This document shows, piece after piece, positions 18,346 to 27,540 of a DNA stretch of 64,000 bases. Numbering within the stretch: the stretch's first letter is position 1; the number at the start of each line of letters is the position of its first letter. Position numbers and translations under genes: made by a program. The DNA comes from Vibrio penaeicida. Its GTDB lineage: Bacteria; Pseudomonadota; Gammaproteobacteria; Enterobacterales; Vibrionaceae. The notes under the pieces are model-generated. The model was not told the DNA's origin, searched no databases, and was given only the letters and a program-made list of their open reading frames with translations. Location of the stretch: positions 186,001 to 250,000 of the forward strand of contig NZ_JAUYVM010000001.1 in the NCBI RefSeq assembly GCF_030689305.1. The letters are read 5' to 3'.

Positions 18346-19311
18346 CTATCGGTATTCACCTGCCAGTTTTTCAACAAGCGCCAAGTTCTCTTTGGTTACA
18401 AAGCCCGGACCTGAATTGATGTGGTTTGAAGGTAGAACACCATAGCGATTGAATAGAGTCAGTACCATGACAGGTAGATATCCCTGAAGGTATGGCTGTT
18501 GGTCGATTGCCCACTTAATGTTGCCTTCTTTAATGCCTTGCGCAATCTCATTACTTAAGTCAAAAGAACCGAAGTATATTTTACCCAATTGACGGTTTTT
18601 CTCTAATGCACGAAGTGTTGGGTGAGCAGATGTTGGACCCAAAGTCAGAATGGCTTCTATGTTTGGGTTTTTACGCATGTACGCCATGACTTTCTTTTCG
18701 ATGCCTGTTGGATCCTGCCCTGAATCAATCATCTGACCATCTAAATCTACACCCAGCGCATCAGCAAACCCTTGGCAACGCTCAACGGAAGCCGGGTTGG
18801 TGATGTAGTGGTTTACACATAGGAACGATTTAATGCCATCGGCTTTCGCACGTTTACCTGCACCAAATCCTGCATCATATTCCGGCTGACCAACATGCAA
18901 CAATGCACCAACACTTTCACTCTGTTCTTTTGTACCAGAGTTAATCGTAACCACGGGTATACCCTTTTTCTTTGCTTTCTCTAGCGGGCCTTTTAAAACA
19001 TCGTAGTCGGCAAGCGTTGTGATGATCCCTTGTGGGTTTGACGCGACTGCTTGCTCAATGATTCGAGCCATGTCAGCCAGATCACCGGTTGGCGGGTTTC
19101 GGTATTCAACCGATACATCCATGTTTTGCCCCGCTTCTTTAATCGCGGTTTTAATCGTGTTCCACCATGAATCAGCATCGGGGGCGTGGCTAACTAAAAC
19201 AAAACGCTCTTCCGCTGATGCAGTTAAAGGCGTGAATGCTATTGCACTTCCGCAAATGGCTAACGCCAATACCGATGCCTTTTTCGCTATGTTGCTCAAT
19301 AGGTTGTTCAT
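18346..19311 (-). CDS. ABC sugar (probably inositol) transporter, periplasmic binding protein
   Basis: A periplasmic sugar-binding protein of the ribose/Peripl_BP_4 class. The signal peptide MNNLLSNIAKKASVLALAIC ends near TASA/EERF. Motifs include FVLVSHAPDADSWWNTIK, GIITTLADYDVLKGPL, GIPVVTINSG and the hinge region FDLSNEIAQGIKEGNIKWAIDQQPY. The start at 19311 follows GGAGATATCC; a longer frame to 19431 has no ribosome site. It is the last gene after the ATPase and permease, an unusual position since binding-protein genes usually lead the operon. Inositol as substrate is inferred from the surrounding iol genes and the FrcB/IbpA-like gene set. Confidence 0.88.
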   Translation of the reverse strand: MNNLLSNIAKKASVLALAICGSAIAFTPLTASAEERFVLVSHAPDADSWWNTIKTAIKEAGQNMDVSVEYRNPPTGDLADMARIIEQAVASNPQGIITTLADYDVLKGPLEKAKKKGIPVVTINSGTKEQSESVGALLHVGQPEYDAGFGAGKRAKADGIKSFLCVNHYITNPASVERCQGFADALGVDLDGQMIDSGQDPTGIEKKVMAYMRKNPNIEAILTLGPTSAHPTLRALEKNRQLGKIYFGSFDLSNEIAQGIKEGNIKWAIDQQPYLQGYLPVMVLTLFNRYGVLPSNHINSGPGFVTKENLALVEKLAGEYR

Positions 19312-19396
19312 CCGGATATCTCCATGTGTTGTGAATGAAGTGAAAGTCATCCAGTTCTTCCACTTCTGTTGTATTTTTGTCGACAGAATGTGTTGC

Positions 19397-20203
19397 CTAA
19401 CCCACACTCGACACGGCATCTGCGCGTGCAAACTCGGCCAATTCCGCTTCCAACGTTTCTAACTCTTCGCCACCTGACATCATTTCCAGAATCTCCTCAC
19501 GAGAGACTTCATCTTTTTTCCATGAACCTAAACTTTTTCCTCGATTTAGCAGCGTAAATCGATCCGCAACAGGGTAAGCATGGTGAACGTTGTGGGTAAT
19601 TAAAATCACCGCTAAACCTTTACCTCGTGCCCTCGCGACCACTTTAAGAACGTTCGCAGATTGCTTAACACCCAACGCTGCGGTTGGCTCATCCAAAATC
19701 AGTACTTTGGCACCAAAATGAATGGCACGAGCGATGGCCAAACACTGCCTTTCACCACCCGACATCGTACCGATCGGATGTTCAGGGTCTCTTACATCTA
19801 TCCCCATATCAGCCAAACCATCACGCGCAATTTCATTCGCTTGTTTGGTATCAAATATTTCAAACGGTCCCCATTTTTTAGTGAGCTCCCGACCCATAAA
19901 GAAATTTCGAGTCACGCTCATCAAAGGCACTAACGCCAAATCTTGGTATACCGTCGCGATACCTGCGTCCAGAGCATCGCGAGGCGAGTCAAACCTCACG
20001 GGTGATCCGTTCATTAAGAACTCGCCTTCTGAAGGTTTGTGCACGCCCGCTAAGGTTTTGATTAAGGTGGATTTACCTGCACCGTTGTCACCTAACAGAC
20101 AATGCACTTCCCCCATTTTCACTTTCATATCGATGTCTTTTAACGCAATCACAGAACCAAAATAGCGACTGACGTTTTTAAGCTCGAGAATGTACTTATC
20201 CAT
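19397..20203 (-). CDS. ABC sugar transporter ATP-binding protein (single domain)
   Basis: A 268-aa ATPase with Walker [10 protein letters not shown], signature [15 protein letters not shown], Walker [12 protein letters not shown] and the switch His in [16 protein letters not shown]. It carries a single nucleotide-binding domain like FrcA, not the duplicated form of RbsA/MglA, so it should act as a homodimer. It follows the permease gene by 21 bases. Function in inositol or related polyol import is inferred from the operon. Confidence 0.9.
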   Translation of the reverse strand: MDKYILELKNVSRYFGSVIALKDIDMKVKMGEVHCLLGDNGAGKSTLIKTLAGVHKPSEGEFLMNGSPVRFDSPRDALDAGIATVYQDLALVPLMSVTRNFFMGRELTKKWGPFEIFDTKQANEIARDGLADMGIDVRDPEHPIGTMSGGERQCLAIARAIHFGAKVLILDEPTAALGVKQSANVLKVVARARGKGLAVILITHNVHHAYPVADRFTLLNRGKSLGSWKKDEVSREEILEMMSGGEELETLEAELAEFARADAVSSVG

Positions 20204-20224
20204 AAATTGCTCCTTGAAAACGTA

Positions 20225-21352
20225 TTAACGTGCGCTGGTCACTTTCTTGCGAATAAAATTATTGAAAAGAACGGCAATCAGTAACATCACACCCAGAAAT
20301 ACTCGGAACCAATCAGAATCGACGCCTGTGAAAAAGATCCCCATTTGCACGACACCAAATATCAAAGCGCCAAAAAATGCACCAATCACCGAGCCATACC
20401 CCCCGGTGAGTAATGCACCGCCAATAACCGCGGCAATAATCGCTTCAAACTCTTTAAGCAACCCTCGGTCAGCAGCGGCGGAGCCAAACTCCAACACCTG
20501 ACATGCAGCAAAGACCGTTGCGCAGAACGCAGTGAACATGAATAGTGAAATCTTGACCTTTTCAGTTGGTACACCCACATTCTTCGCTGCGTTGGCATCG
20601 CCGCCAGAAGCAAATATCCAGTTACCAAACTTGGTTCTTAGCAGGACAAATGAAGCGATAATGGTAATGATGAACCACCAGATCACGACCATGGGTATGC
20701 CGCTCACGATCGGCGAGCCATCGCTATAAACTTCAAGCAAACCGACGTCCGCTAACCACTGGAAAAATCCCATGCCTATTTCCCCCCCAAAGGCGGCGGC
20801 AAGAATATCTCCCTCTGCGACTTCAGACACGCCGGAAAGGATGGTTTTATTGGTCAACATAATGGATAACGCAATGGTTAACCCACGCAGGATGAAAAGG
20901 AAAGCCAGCGAAACAATGAAAGAAGGCAACCCCGTTTTTACAACGATGTAGCCGTTAATAAAGCCAATCGCCATCGCACCAACAAAGGCAAATATAATGG
21001 CTAGCCATACCGGCCATCCCCAATAAACAGAGGGTATGGCTATCATCATTCCGGCGAAACCAATCATTGAGCCAATGGAAAGGTCAAACTCACCAGCAAT
21101 CATCAGTAAACAGGCACCAACAGCAATAATGCCAAGCTGGGCAGATACCGTTGTCCAGTTCATGATGCCATCGGCATTAAACATGCCTGAGTCCCATGCC
21201 ACTATGGCAAAAAATAGAAATACCAATATTGTCCCAGATACAGCCCCCAACTCTGGTCTTGATAGTAATCGGTTCAGCACAGAGACCTTGCGAACCCGTT
21301 CATCGTTGCTCGAAGCGGCTGAGGCCGCTTCTGCAGATACTTTCCCTGTCAT
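20225..21352 (-). CDS. ABC sugar transporter permease
   Basis: An inner-membrane permease of the BPD_transp_2 (RbsC/FrcC) class with about nine or ten hydrophobic segments. Motifs include GEFDLSIGSMIGFAGM (typical for this class), GLPSFIVSLAFLFILRGL and GGALLTGGYGSVIGAFFGALIFGVVQMG. The start at ATG 21352 has GTGGAG six bases upstream; a GTG at 21364 lies inside that ribosome site. It is cotranscribed between iolE and the ATPase. Length 375 aa is slightly above RbsC because of a longer loop (DGSPIVSG region). Confidence 0.9.
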   Translation of the reverse strand: MTGKVSAEAASAASSNDERVRKVSVLNRLLSRPELGAVSGTILVFLFFAIVAWDSGMFNADGIMNWTTVSAQLGIIAVGACLLMIAGEFDLSIGSMIGFAGMMIAIPSVYWGWPVWLAIIFAFVGAMAIGFINGYIVVKTGLPSFIVSLAFLFILRGLTIALSIMLTNKTILSGVSEVAEGDILAAAFGGEIGMGFFQWLADVGLLEVYSDGSPIVSGIPMVVIWWFIITIIASFVLLRTKFGNWIFASGGDANAAKNVGVPTEKVKISLFMFTAFCATVFAACQVLEFGSAAADRGLLKEFEAIIAAVIGGALLTGGYGSVIGAFFGALIFGVVQMGIFFTGVDSDWFRVFLGVMLLIAVLFNNFIRKKVTSAR

Positions 21353-21415
21353 AAAAAACTCCACATTTTATTTCGCGCATTTACCTGTTGTACTGCCTGT
21401 TTAGTGTAGGAAGCT

Positions 21416-22306
21416 TCAGGATAAAATTGTTTGTTCAATGAACACCCGACTTCTTTCCGCATCGGTTTTTGCATCACTCTTTGCACTCGGATCAGTATCT
21501 TGCTCGACGGTTACCCATCCTTTGAAATCAATTTCAATCAGAGTCTGTTTTACTTTTTCAAAATCGACACATCCTTCACCCAATGGGCAGAAAATATTGT
21601 TGCCAATGGCTTTGTAAAAATCGACGCCATTTGCAACAGAGACTTCGTGAACATCTGGATTTATGTCTTTAAAGTGCAGGTATTTAACTCGATCTTGATA
21701 GGTAGTAAGTACTTCACACGGGTCCATCCCTGCGTAGATGCAGTGACCTGTATCAACGCATAGCGACATCAAGTCTGGCGGTAGATCGTTCATGGCACGA
21801 TCTAACTCATCTCTATATTCAATGAAGGTTCCAGCGTGAGCATGTAAGGTAGGAACAATGCCGAAGTCAGCGCAAATACGTCCTACTTCCTTCAGCGTAT
21901 CCATCATGTAATTCCAGCTTTCGTCTGATAGACGTGTCGCTGTTTCTACTTGACCTGCTTGGTCAGTGCGGGGGGATGAAACGTGGTCAATAATGACCAA
22001 ATATTTAGCATTTTGCTGTTGCAGTATCTGACACACTGTCTTGGTTTGATCCAATATCGCTTGTCGGGTATCCATTCGATGAAAATGAACAAACAGCGTA
22101 CCCGCTATAAGCTCTAACCCTCTTTCTGACAGCTCCTTTCCCAGTGTTTCTTTTTCTTGCGGCAAATAGCCTAAAGGTCCCAGCTCTGTTGCTTTATACC
22201 CCGAAGTACTGATCTCATTTAAGACCGTTTGCCAAGACGGGTTATCGGGGTTATCTGGAAATTCTATTCCCCACGAACACGGGGCATTTGCAAGTTTCAA
22301 TTCCAC
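21416..22306 (-). CDS. iolE: Inosose dehydratase-type TIM-barrel protein (IolE)
   Basis: An AP-endonuclease-2-like TIM barrel that dehydrates 2-keto-myo-inositol to the trione substrate of IolD. Typical IolE N terminus LANAPCSWGIEFPDNPDNPSW; metal-site motifs LHAHAGTFIEYRDELD, LCVDTGHCIYAGMDP, YLHFKDINPDV and WVTVEQDTDPS. The start chosen is GTG at 22306, seven bases after AGGAAG, which gives 296 aa, the family length; a longer frame from 22354 has no ribosome site and would overlap the operator region. It leads the minus-strand ABC operon and is divergent from iolD. IolI/IolH-type isomerase function is the alternative. Confidence 0.87.
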   Translation of the reverse strand: MELKLANAPCSWGIEFPDNPDNPSWQTVLNEISTSGYKATELGPLGYLPQEKETLGKELSERGLELIAGTLFVHFHRMDTRQAILDQTKTVCQILQQQNAKYLVIIDHVSSPRTDQAGQVETATRLSDESWNYMMDTLKEVGRICADFGIVPTLHAHAGTFIEYRDELDRAMNDLPPDLMSLCVDTGHCIYAGMDPCEVLTTYQDRVKYLHFKDINPDVHEVSVANGVDFYKAIGNNIFCPLGEGCVDFEKVKQTLIEIDFKGWVTVEQDTDPSAKSDAKTDAERSRVFIEQTILS

Positions 22307-22359
22307 AATGTCACTTCCTATACAAAATTCACATTCAATTAACATTTGAGTCACAATAA

Positions 22360-22373
22360 TGGAAATGTTTTCA
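22360..22373. promoter_or_regulatory. LacI-type operator, iolE side
   Basis: TGGAAATGTTTTCA, one mismatch from the perfect site at 18101, flanked by AA and TT. It lies 54 bases before the iolE start in the 237-base divergent region. Confidence 0.55.
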
Positions 22374-22475
22374 TTATGTCAACACAAACAGGACAAAAAA
22401 CAATCATATTTGTTTGTCAGGATCTCAATTACGCACAAATTGAGCTCATTTCGATCAAAGAATCAACAAATGTAT

Positions 22476-22489
22476 TGAAAACATTTTCA
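22476..22489. promoter_or_regulatory. LacI-type operator, iolD side
   Basis: TGAAAACATTTTCA, perfect six-base arms, 54 bases before the iolD start. With the site at 22360 it is 116 bases away, about 11 helical turns, so looping is possible. Confidence 0.6.
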
Positions 22490-22543
22490 GGGCGAGGTTA
22501 TTATTTGGTCAATACGAATAGTGAGTAGACAAGGAGTGTACAA

Positions 22544-24400
22544 ATGACAACGGTAAGACTCACAACAGCTCAAGCGCTCGTTCGCTACTTGGCAGCGCAA
22601 TACATAGAAATAGATGGTAAAGAAGAATCCTTATTTGGATGCGCGTTTGCTATTTTCGGTCATGGGAACGTGACCTGTTTGGGTCAACAGCTTCTAGAAA
22701 ATCAGGATGTGTTCCCAACATGGCGCGGGCAGAATGAACAATCGATGGCGCTGGCGGCGATAGCCTATGCACGTGCTAACAAGAGAAAACGCATTGGTAT
22801 TGCTACATCGTCGGTCGGACCGGGTGCCACGAACATGATTACAGCGGCGGGTGTGGCTCACACCAACCGGCTGCCATTATTGCTTTTATCAGGCGACACC
22901 TTTAACTCTCGCTTACCGGATCCGGTTTTACAGCAAACCGAACATTTCAATAACCCGACTCTAACGGTTAACGACGCATTCAAACCCGTAACTCGTTATT
23001 GGGATCGCATTACCAGCCCTGCGCAATTAGTCGCCTCTTTGCCTCAAGCTATGGCGACTTTGCTGGATCCTGGTGATTGCGGCCCGGTTTTCTTGGCGCT
23101 ACCTCAAGATACTCAAGGTGACGCCTGGGATTTCCCTGAAGTGTTTTTTGAGAAAAAAGTACACCGAATTCGACGCCCTCAGCCTGAATTCGAAGACTTA
23201 GAATCTGCCGCCACACTGATTAAGCAGAGCAAGAAACCGGTAATAGTGGCTGGAGGTGGTGTGTTTTACAGCGAGGCGCAACAGCAGCTTCAAGAGTTTG
23301 CTGAAAAGTATGGCATCCCCGTAATTGAAACCATTGCAGGTCGAACTCTCTTACCAGCCTCACACCCCTTAAATTGTGGACCAATTGGTGCGACGGGCTC
23401 CGACAGCGCAAATAACATCGCCGAACAAGCAGACTTGGTATTAGCTATCGGTACACGTTTACAAGATTTCACTACAGGATCTTGGACCGTTTTTCGCGAT
23501 GAGAACATGAAGTTGATCAGTGTTAACACGTGCCGTTTCGACGTTATTAAGCACCTTTCATACCCAATTCAAGCCGATGCCAAAGCAGCACTCGAACAGA
23601 TTAGCCCGATGCTAACCCACTGGAATGTGGACAAAACATGGTCGATTTTCGCTCGCCAAGAGAGACAGAAATGGTTGGATATCGTTGCAGAACGTACCCG
23701 ACCTTCGGAAACAGCCACGCCGTCCTACGCACAAGTTATTGGCAAAGTGAATCAGCTGGCTTCGCCTGACGACAGAGTCATAACCGCTGCAGGTGGTTTA
23801 CCTGCAGAACTCAACATGAACTGGCAAGCGAGCCAACCAGGTCAGTTAGATATTGAATTTGGTTTCTCTTGCATGGGTTACGAAGTAGCGGCCGGCTGGG
23901 GTGCGAAAATGGCTCTGGATAACAGTGACGCCATTGTTCTCGTCGGTGATGGCTCTTATTTAATGCTCAATTCAGATATTTACAGCTCCGTTTTAACGGG
24001 TCACAAAATGATTGTGATCGTTTGTGATAACGGTGGATTTGCAGTGATCAACAAACTTCAAAACAACACGGGCAACGAGAGTTTTAACAATTTACTGAAA
24101 GACTGCACGTCAATCAGACAAGAAGCAGAGCTTCCTAGAGTTGATTTTGTTAAGCACGCTCAAGGCTTAGGGGCTATTGCGGAAAAGGTCGACAGCCTGA
24201 CGGATTTTGAAGACGCGTTTAATCGTGCAAAAGAAGCAAGTCAAACTTACGTTCTTGTGGTTGATATCGACCCAACGCTCTGGTCGTCGGTTGATGCGTG
24301 GTGGGAAGTTGGACTGCCAGAAATAACCGATCGAGAAGACGTTGTTAAAGCTAAAAAGAAATGGGATGAAGGTCGACGTCATCAACGTCGAGGCATTTAG
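22544..24400 (+). CDS. iolD: 3D-(3,5/4)-trihydroxycyclohexane-1,2-dione hydrolase (IolD)
   Basis: A thiamine-diphosphate enzyme that opens the inositol ring to 5-deoxyglucuronate. Acetolactate-synthase fold: N-terminal PYR domain with the activating glutamate in RGQNEQSMALAAIAYARA, central domain ~200-330, and a C-terminal TPP/Mg domain with LVGDGSYLMLNSDIYSSV. At 618 aa it is slightly shorter than typical IolD. Start ATG 22544 follows AAGGAGTGTACAA. The next gene starts ten bases after the stop, and the operon runs to 29635. Family assignment is firm because no branched-chain biosynthesis genes are nearby and the whole iol set surrounds it. Confidence 0.95.
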   Translation: MTTVRLTTAQALVRYLAAQYIEIDGKEESLFGCAFAIFGHGNVTCLGQQLLENQDVFPTWRGQNEQSMALAAIAYARANKRKRIGIATSSVGPGATNMITAAGVAHTNRLPLLLLSGDTFNSRLPDPVLQQTEHFNNPTLTVNDAFKPVTRYWDRITSPAQLVASLPQAMATLLDPGDCGPVFLALPQDTQGDAWDFPEVFFEKKVHRIRRPQPEFEDLESAATLIKQSKKPVIVAGGGVFYSEAQQQLQEFAEKYGIPVIETIAGRTLLPASHPLNCGPIGATGSDSANNIAEQADLVLAIGTRLQDFTTGSWTVFRDENMKLISVNTCRFDVIKHLSYPIQADAKAALEQISPMLTHWNVDKTWSIFARQERQKWLDIVAERTRPSETATPSYAQVIGKVNQLASPDDRVITAAGGLPAELNMNWQASQPGQLDIEFGFSCMGYEVAAGWGAKMALDNSDAIVLVGDGSYLMLNSDIYSSVLTGHKMIVIVCDNGGFAVINKLQNNTGNESFNNLLKDCTSIRQEAELPRVDFVKHAQGLGAIAEKVDSLTDFEDAFNRAKEASQTYVLVVDIDPTLWSSVDAWWEVGLPEITDREDVVKAKKKWDEGRRHQRRGI

Positions 24401-24410
24401 GAGTAGCCAG

Positions 24411-25592
24411 ATGTTTAATGAAGAAAAACACTTTGATGCCCCTATTCGATGGGGGCTCATTGGAGGCGGTCGAGGCAGTGAAATTGGTCATTCGCACCGT
24501 GCTGCTGCCGCTCGGGATCGTCTGTTTCAATTTGTAGCTGGTGCATTAGATATTGACCACCAGCGCTGCGTAGACTTTGGCACCAACCTAGGCTTAGAAA
24601 AAGACCGATGCTACGCCAACTATAAGGTTATGTTCGAAGAAGAAGCCAAAAAAGAAAATGGTATTCAAGCCGTCTCCATTGCCACACCAAACGCAACGCA
24701 CTACGAAATCGCCAAAGCCGCATTAGAAGTTGGGTTGCACGTGATTTGTGAAAAGCCAGTGACTTTTCATGCCACTGAAGCAGAAGAGCTTAAAGCGATA
24801 GCCCATCAAAATAACCGCATGTTGGCTGTTATGTATGGGTATACCGGTCATGTGATGGTTCAGCAGGCGCGTGAAATGGTGCAAAGGGGCGATATTGGCG
24901 CGGTTCGCGTTATTCAAATGCAATTTGCCCATGGGTATCACAACGTAGAAGTGGAAAAAAACTCCCCCGGAGCGAAATGGCGCATGAACCCTGAGGTTTC
25001 TGGACCAAGCTTTATCATTGGAGATTGTGGCACTCATGTTTTCTACTTAGCGGAACTGATCACCGGACTAAAAGTGACGTCCCTTTTATGTGCTAGGCAA
25101 TCATTCATTGAATCGCGCTCGCCACTCGAAGATAACGCGCACGTCATAATGAATTTCGACAATGGTGCGACAGGCACTATGTGGGCAAGTGCAATTAACG
25201 CTGGATCGATGCATCAGCAAAAAATCCGCATTGTCGGTGAAAAAGCCAGCATAGAGTGGTGGGATGAATATCCGAACCAATTGCGTTATGAAATTCAAGG
25301 GCAACCTGCCCAAGTCATGGAGCGAGGAATGCCATACCTTCATAACGACGCGGCTGGTGTGAGCAGTTCGCGTATTGGCGGAGGTCACGGCGAGGGGTTC
25401 TTTGAATCGTGGGCAAACCTTTACCACCGCTATGCCTTAGCTATCGACGCCTTTGAACGCAAAGACACCGACTTTCTTTCCACCCATTGGTACCCAGATA
25501 TTGATGCAGGTATCAGTGGCGTTAAGTTTGTCGAGTCCTGTGTTGAGTCTGCCGATAAAGGCGCAATATGGGTGAGCTACGATGACAACTAA
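24411..25592 (+). CDS. Gfo/Idh/MocA-family dehydrogenase (inositol-related)
   Basis: An NAD(P)-dependent oxidoreductase with a Rossmann N terminus (WGLIGGGRGSEIGHSHRAA), the EKP motif in ICEKPVTFHA and the DxxxH catalytic pair in IIGDCGTHVFYL. The start at 24411 follows TTTAGGAGTAGCC; the extension to 24342 lies inside iolD. It is longer (393 aa) than IolG (328 aa at 33144) and resembles the protein at 28475, with which it shares MYGYTGHVMVQQAREM / AYGYTGYAMVRQARAM. It probably oxidises a different inositol stereoisomer or derivative; the exact substrate is unknown. The stop overlaps the iolC start. Confidence 0.85.
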   Translation: MFNEEKHFDAPIRWGLIGGGRGSEIGHSHRAAAARDRLFQFVAGALDIDHQRCVDFGTNLGLEKDRCYANYKVMFEEEAKKENGIQAVSIATPNATHYEIAKAALEVGLHVICEKPVTFHATEAEELKAIAHQNNRMLAVMYGYTGHVMVQQAREMVQRGDIGAVRVIQMQFAHGYHNVEVEKNSPGAKWRMNPEVSGPSFIIGDCGTHVFYLAELITGLKVTSLLCARQSFIESRSPLEDNAHVIMNFDNGATGTMWASAINAGSMHQQKIRIVGEKASIEWWDEYPNQLRYEIQGQPAQVMERGMPYLHNDAAGVSSSRIGGGHGEGFFESWANLYHRYALAIDAFERKDTDFLSTHWYPDIDAGISGVKFVESCVESADKGAIWVSYDDN

Positions 25593-26673
25593 TACCAACA
25601 CCCAAAATGAAATACGGTTAAGTGATTGGGCCGAGCATTATGATCGCCCTATTGATGCACTTTGCCTCGGACGAGCTGGAATGGATCTGTATACCAATGA
25701 CTTCGGATCAACTCTAGGAAGCACATCAACCTTCCACAAAGCGGTAGGCGGCTCTCCTGCGAATATCGCTTTTGCGCTGTCTAAACTGGGGGCGCATTCT
25801 TCGGTTTTAAGTTGCGTCTCAGAAGATGGGGTTGGGCAATACGTAAAAGACACGCTAAATGCGCATTCCATCGGCACAACGTATTTATTTACCGTTCAGG
25901 GAGAGTATCGAACCAGCCTCGCGTTGGCCGAGTTTGATCCTAATCCTGAAGTGGTTATATACCGAAACTTAGCTGCGGACCTCGCCTTGAATTTTGATCA
26001 CGTTGATGCCGTTAATTTCTCAGCCGTTCGAGCTCTGATTGTATCAGGCACGGCGCTGTCGCAATCTCCTTCCCGTGAATCGACTTTACGAGCGATGAAA
26101 TTAGCCAAAGCGCATGGTTGTAAGGTCGTGCTTGACTTAGATTACCGAGTTTATTCATGGCAAAGCGCAGAGGAAGCTTCCGAATGTTACCAAAAAGCCT
26201 CGTCGATAAGTGATGTCGTCATCGGGAACGAAGAAGAGTATCAAGTTATGCAAGGCAGTGCGCTTCACCATAAAGACAGCGAAGAGATGGCACTCATTGC
26301 CGCCCAGATTTTATGCAAACAAGCCGAATTAGTGGTTGCGAAAGCGGGTGAAAATGGGTGCAGAATCTTTGGTTCCGACAGCAACAAAAATCTCACCAGC
26401 ACAACTCAAGGCATATTCAATGTCATTGCGAAAAAGCCTTATGGAGCAGGAGACGCTTTTGCAGGAGCATTGATTTTTGGGCTATTGCATGGGCAGCCCC
26501 TGCAAGACTGCGTCGCTATGGGCAGTGCAAATGCCGCCATTAATGTGACTGGGAATACCTGTTCTGATGCGATGTCGACATTACCTGAACTGCTTGACTT
26601 CATGCAATCACACAATCACCCATTTTCCCCTCAATTTTCACTGCTAACCAACAAGGAGTCGTGTCATGGGTAA
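25582..26673 (+). CDS. iolC: 5-dehydro-2-deoxygluconokinase, single-domain (second IolC)
   Basis: A PfkB-family kinase of 363 aa. Motifs: ALCLGRAGMDLYTND, GGSPANIAFALSKLG, and the catalytic KPYGAGDAFAGAL. It phosphorylates 5-dehydro-2-deoxy-D-gluconate. The start overlaps the upstream dehydrogenase by 11 bases, and its stop overlaps iolB by eight, so it is translationally coupled. Unlike the copy at 7525 it has no DUF2090 extension, and a separate aldolase (27541) follows in the operon. Two IolC proteins in one window point to two partly redundant pathways. Confidence 0.9.
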   Translation: MTTNTNTQNEIRLSDWAEHYDRPIDALCLGRAGMDLYTNDFGSTLGSTSTFHKAVGGSPANIAFALSKLGAHSSVLSCVSEDGVGQYVKDTLNAHSIGTTYLFTVQGEYRTSLALAEFDPNPEVVIYRNLAADLALNFDHVDAVNFSAVRALIVSGTALSQSPSRESTLRAMKLAKAHGCKVVLDLDYRVYSWQSAEEASECYQKASSISDVVIGNEEEYQVMQGSALHHKDSEEMALIAAQILCKQAELVVAKAGENGCRIFGSDSNKNLTSTTQGIFNVIAKKPYGAGDAFAGALIFGLLHGQPLQDCVAMGSANAAINVTGNTCSDAMSTLPELLDFMQSHNHPFSPQFSLLTNKESCHG

Positions 26674-27523
26674 GCATATTCCACCATTTAATAACAAAAA
26701 CGAACCCGTCATTGATGTTAATGATGACACAACCCCGTTGTGTTACTTCAACCCAGTCTCGTTGAAGCAGGGTGAATCCTACCAATACAGCTTAGATAAC
26801 TATGAAAGTGTGGTTGTGTTAGCAGGAGGAACTTGCGACATATCGGTCAACGAGCAGTCGTTTCCGGGCGTAGGAAAACGAAATTCGGTTTGGGAAGGCG
26901 ACCCTTCCGCAGTCTATGTACCCGTCGGCTCAACAGCCAACATTACCTGTATGAGCGACTCTGCTGATGTACTGATTGCTGGCGGGTATTACGGCGATAA
27001 AGATCGCCCAGAACTCGAGCCTTTTGCTGTCACACCTGATGACGTAGACAAAGTGCAATATGGCAGTGATGACACAAAAACTCACCGTAAAATCAAACAC
27101 ATCCTTGGTCAAAAAAACGCCGACAACCGTGGGCGCTTGCTCGTGAGTGAACTCTTCACCGTTGGTGCCGGTGGCTGGTCAGGATTTCCACCACATAAAC
27201 ACGATGAAGATAGGCTCCCTACTGAAAGCCGTTATGAAGAAGTTTACCAATTTCGTTTCAACCCCGGACATGGCTTTGGTGCGCAGTTTTTATATGAGCA
27301 CCATGATGATCAAGGACCGGTTTATCACGTTAAAACAGGCAGTGTTATCGCGATAAACAAAGGCTATCACCCAAGCGTGGCGGCACCGGGTTATGAAATG
27401 TATTACTTCACCATTATCGTAGGCGAAACCAGCAAATCTTTGGTGCAATTTTTCGACCCCAACCATGAATACCAAGTGGAAACCATTCCGGGTATTAAAG
27501 ACATGGTCGCGAAGTTCAAATAA
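26666..27523 (+). CDS. iolB: 5-deoxy-glucuronate isomerase (IolB), copy 1
   Basis: A bicupin isomerase that turns 5-deoxyglucuronate into 5-dehydro-2-deoxygluconate. The metal site is in FPPHKHDEDRLPTESRYEEVY with a later His in INKGYHPSVAAPGYEMYYF. It is 285 aa, the usual length. Start ATG 26666 follows AAGGAGTCGTGTC and overlaps the iolC stop. A second IolB is encoded at 34134-34958 under a different candidate operator; the two differ clearly in sequence around the metal site. Confidence 0.92.
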   Translation: MGKHIPPFNNKNEPVIDVNDDTTPLCYFNPVSLKQGESYQYSLDNYESVVVLAGGTCDISVNEQSFPGVGKRNSVWEGDPSAVYVPVGSTANITCMSDSADVLIAGGYYGDKDRPELEPFAVTPDDVDKVQYGSDDTKTHRKIKHILGQKNADNRGRLLVSELFTVGAGGWSGFPPHKHDEDRLPTESRYEEVYQFRFNPGHGFGAQFLYEHHDDQGPVYHVKTGSVIAINKGYHPSVAAPGYEMYYFTIIVGETSKSLVQFFDPNHEYQVETIPGIKDMVAKFK

Positions 27524-27540
27524 AAGGGAGAGAAAACAAA

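Noticed and set aside
22544..24400. Acetolactate synthase annotation for the TPP enzyme
   Set aside because: Overall fold is shared, but length and full iol context identify IolD.
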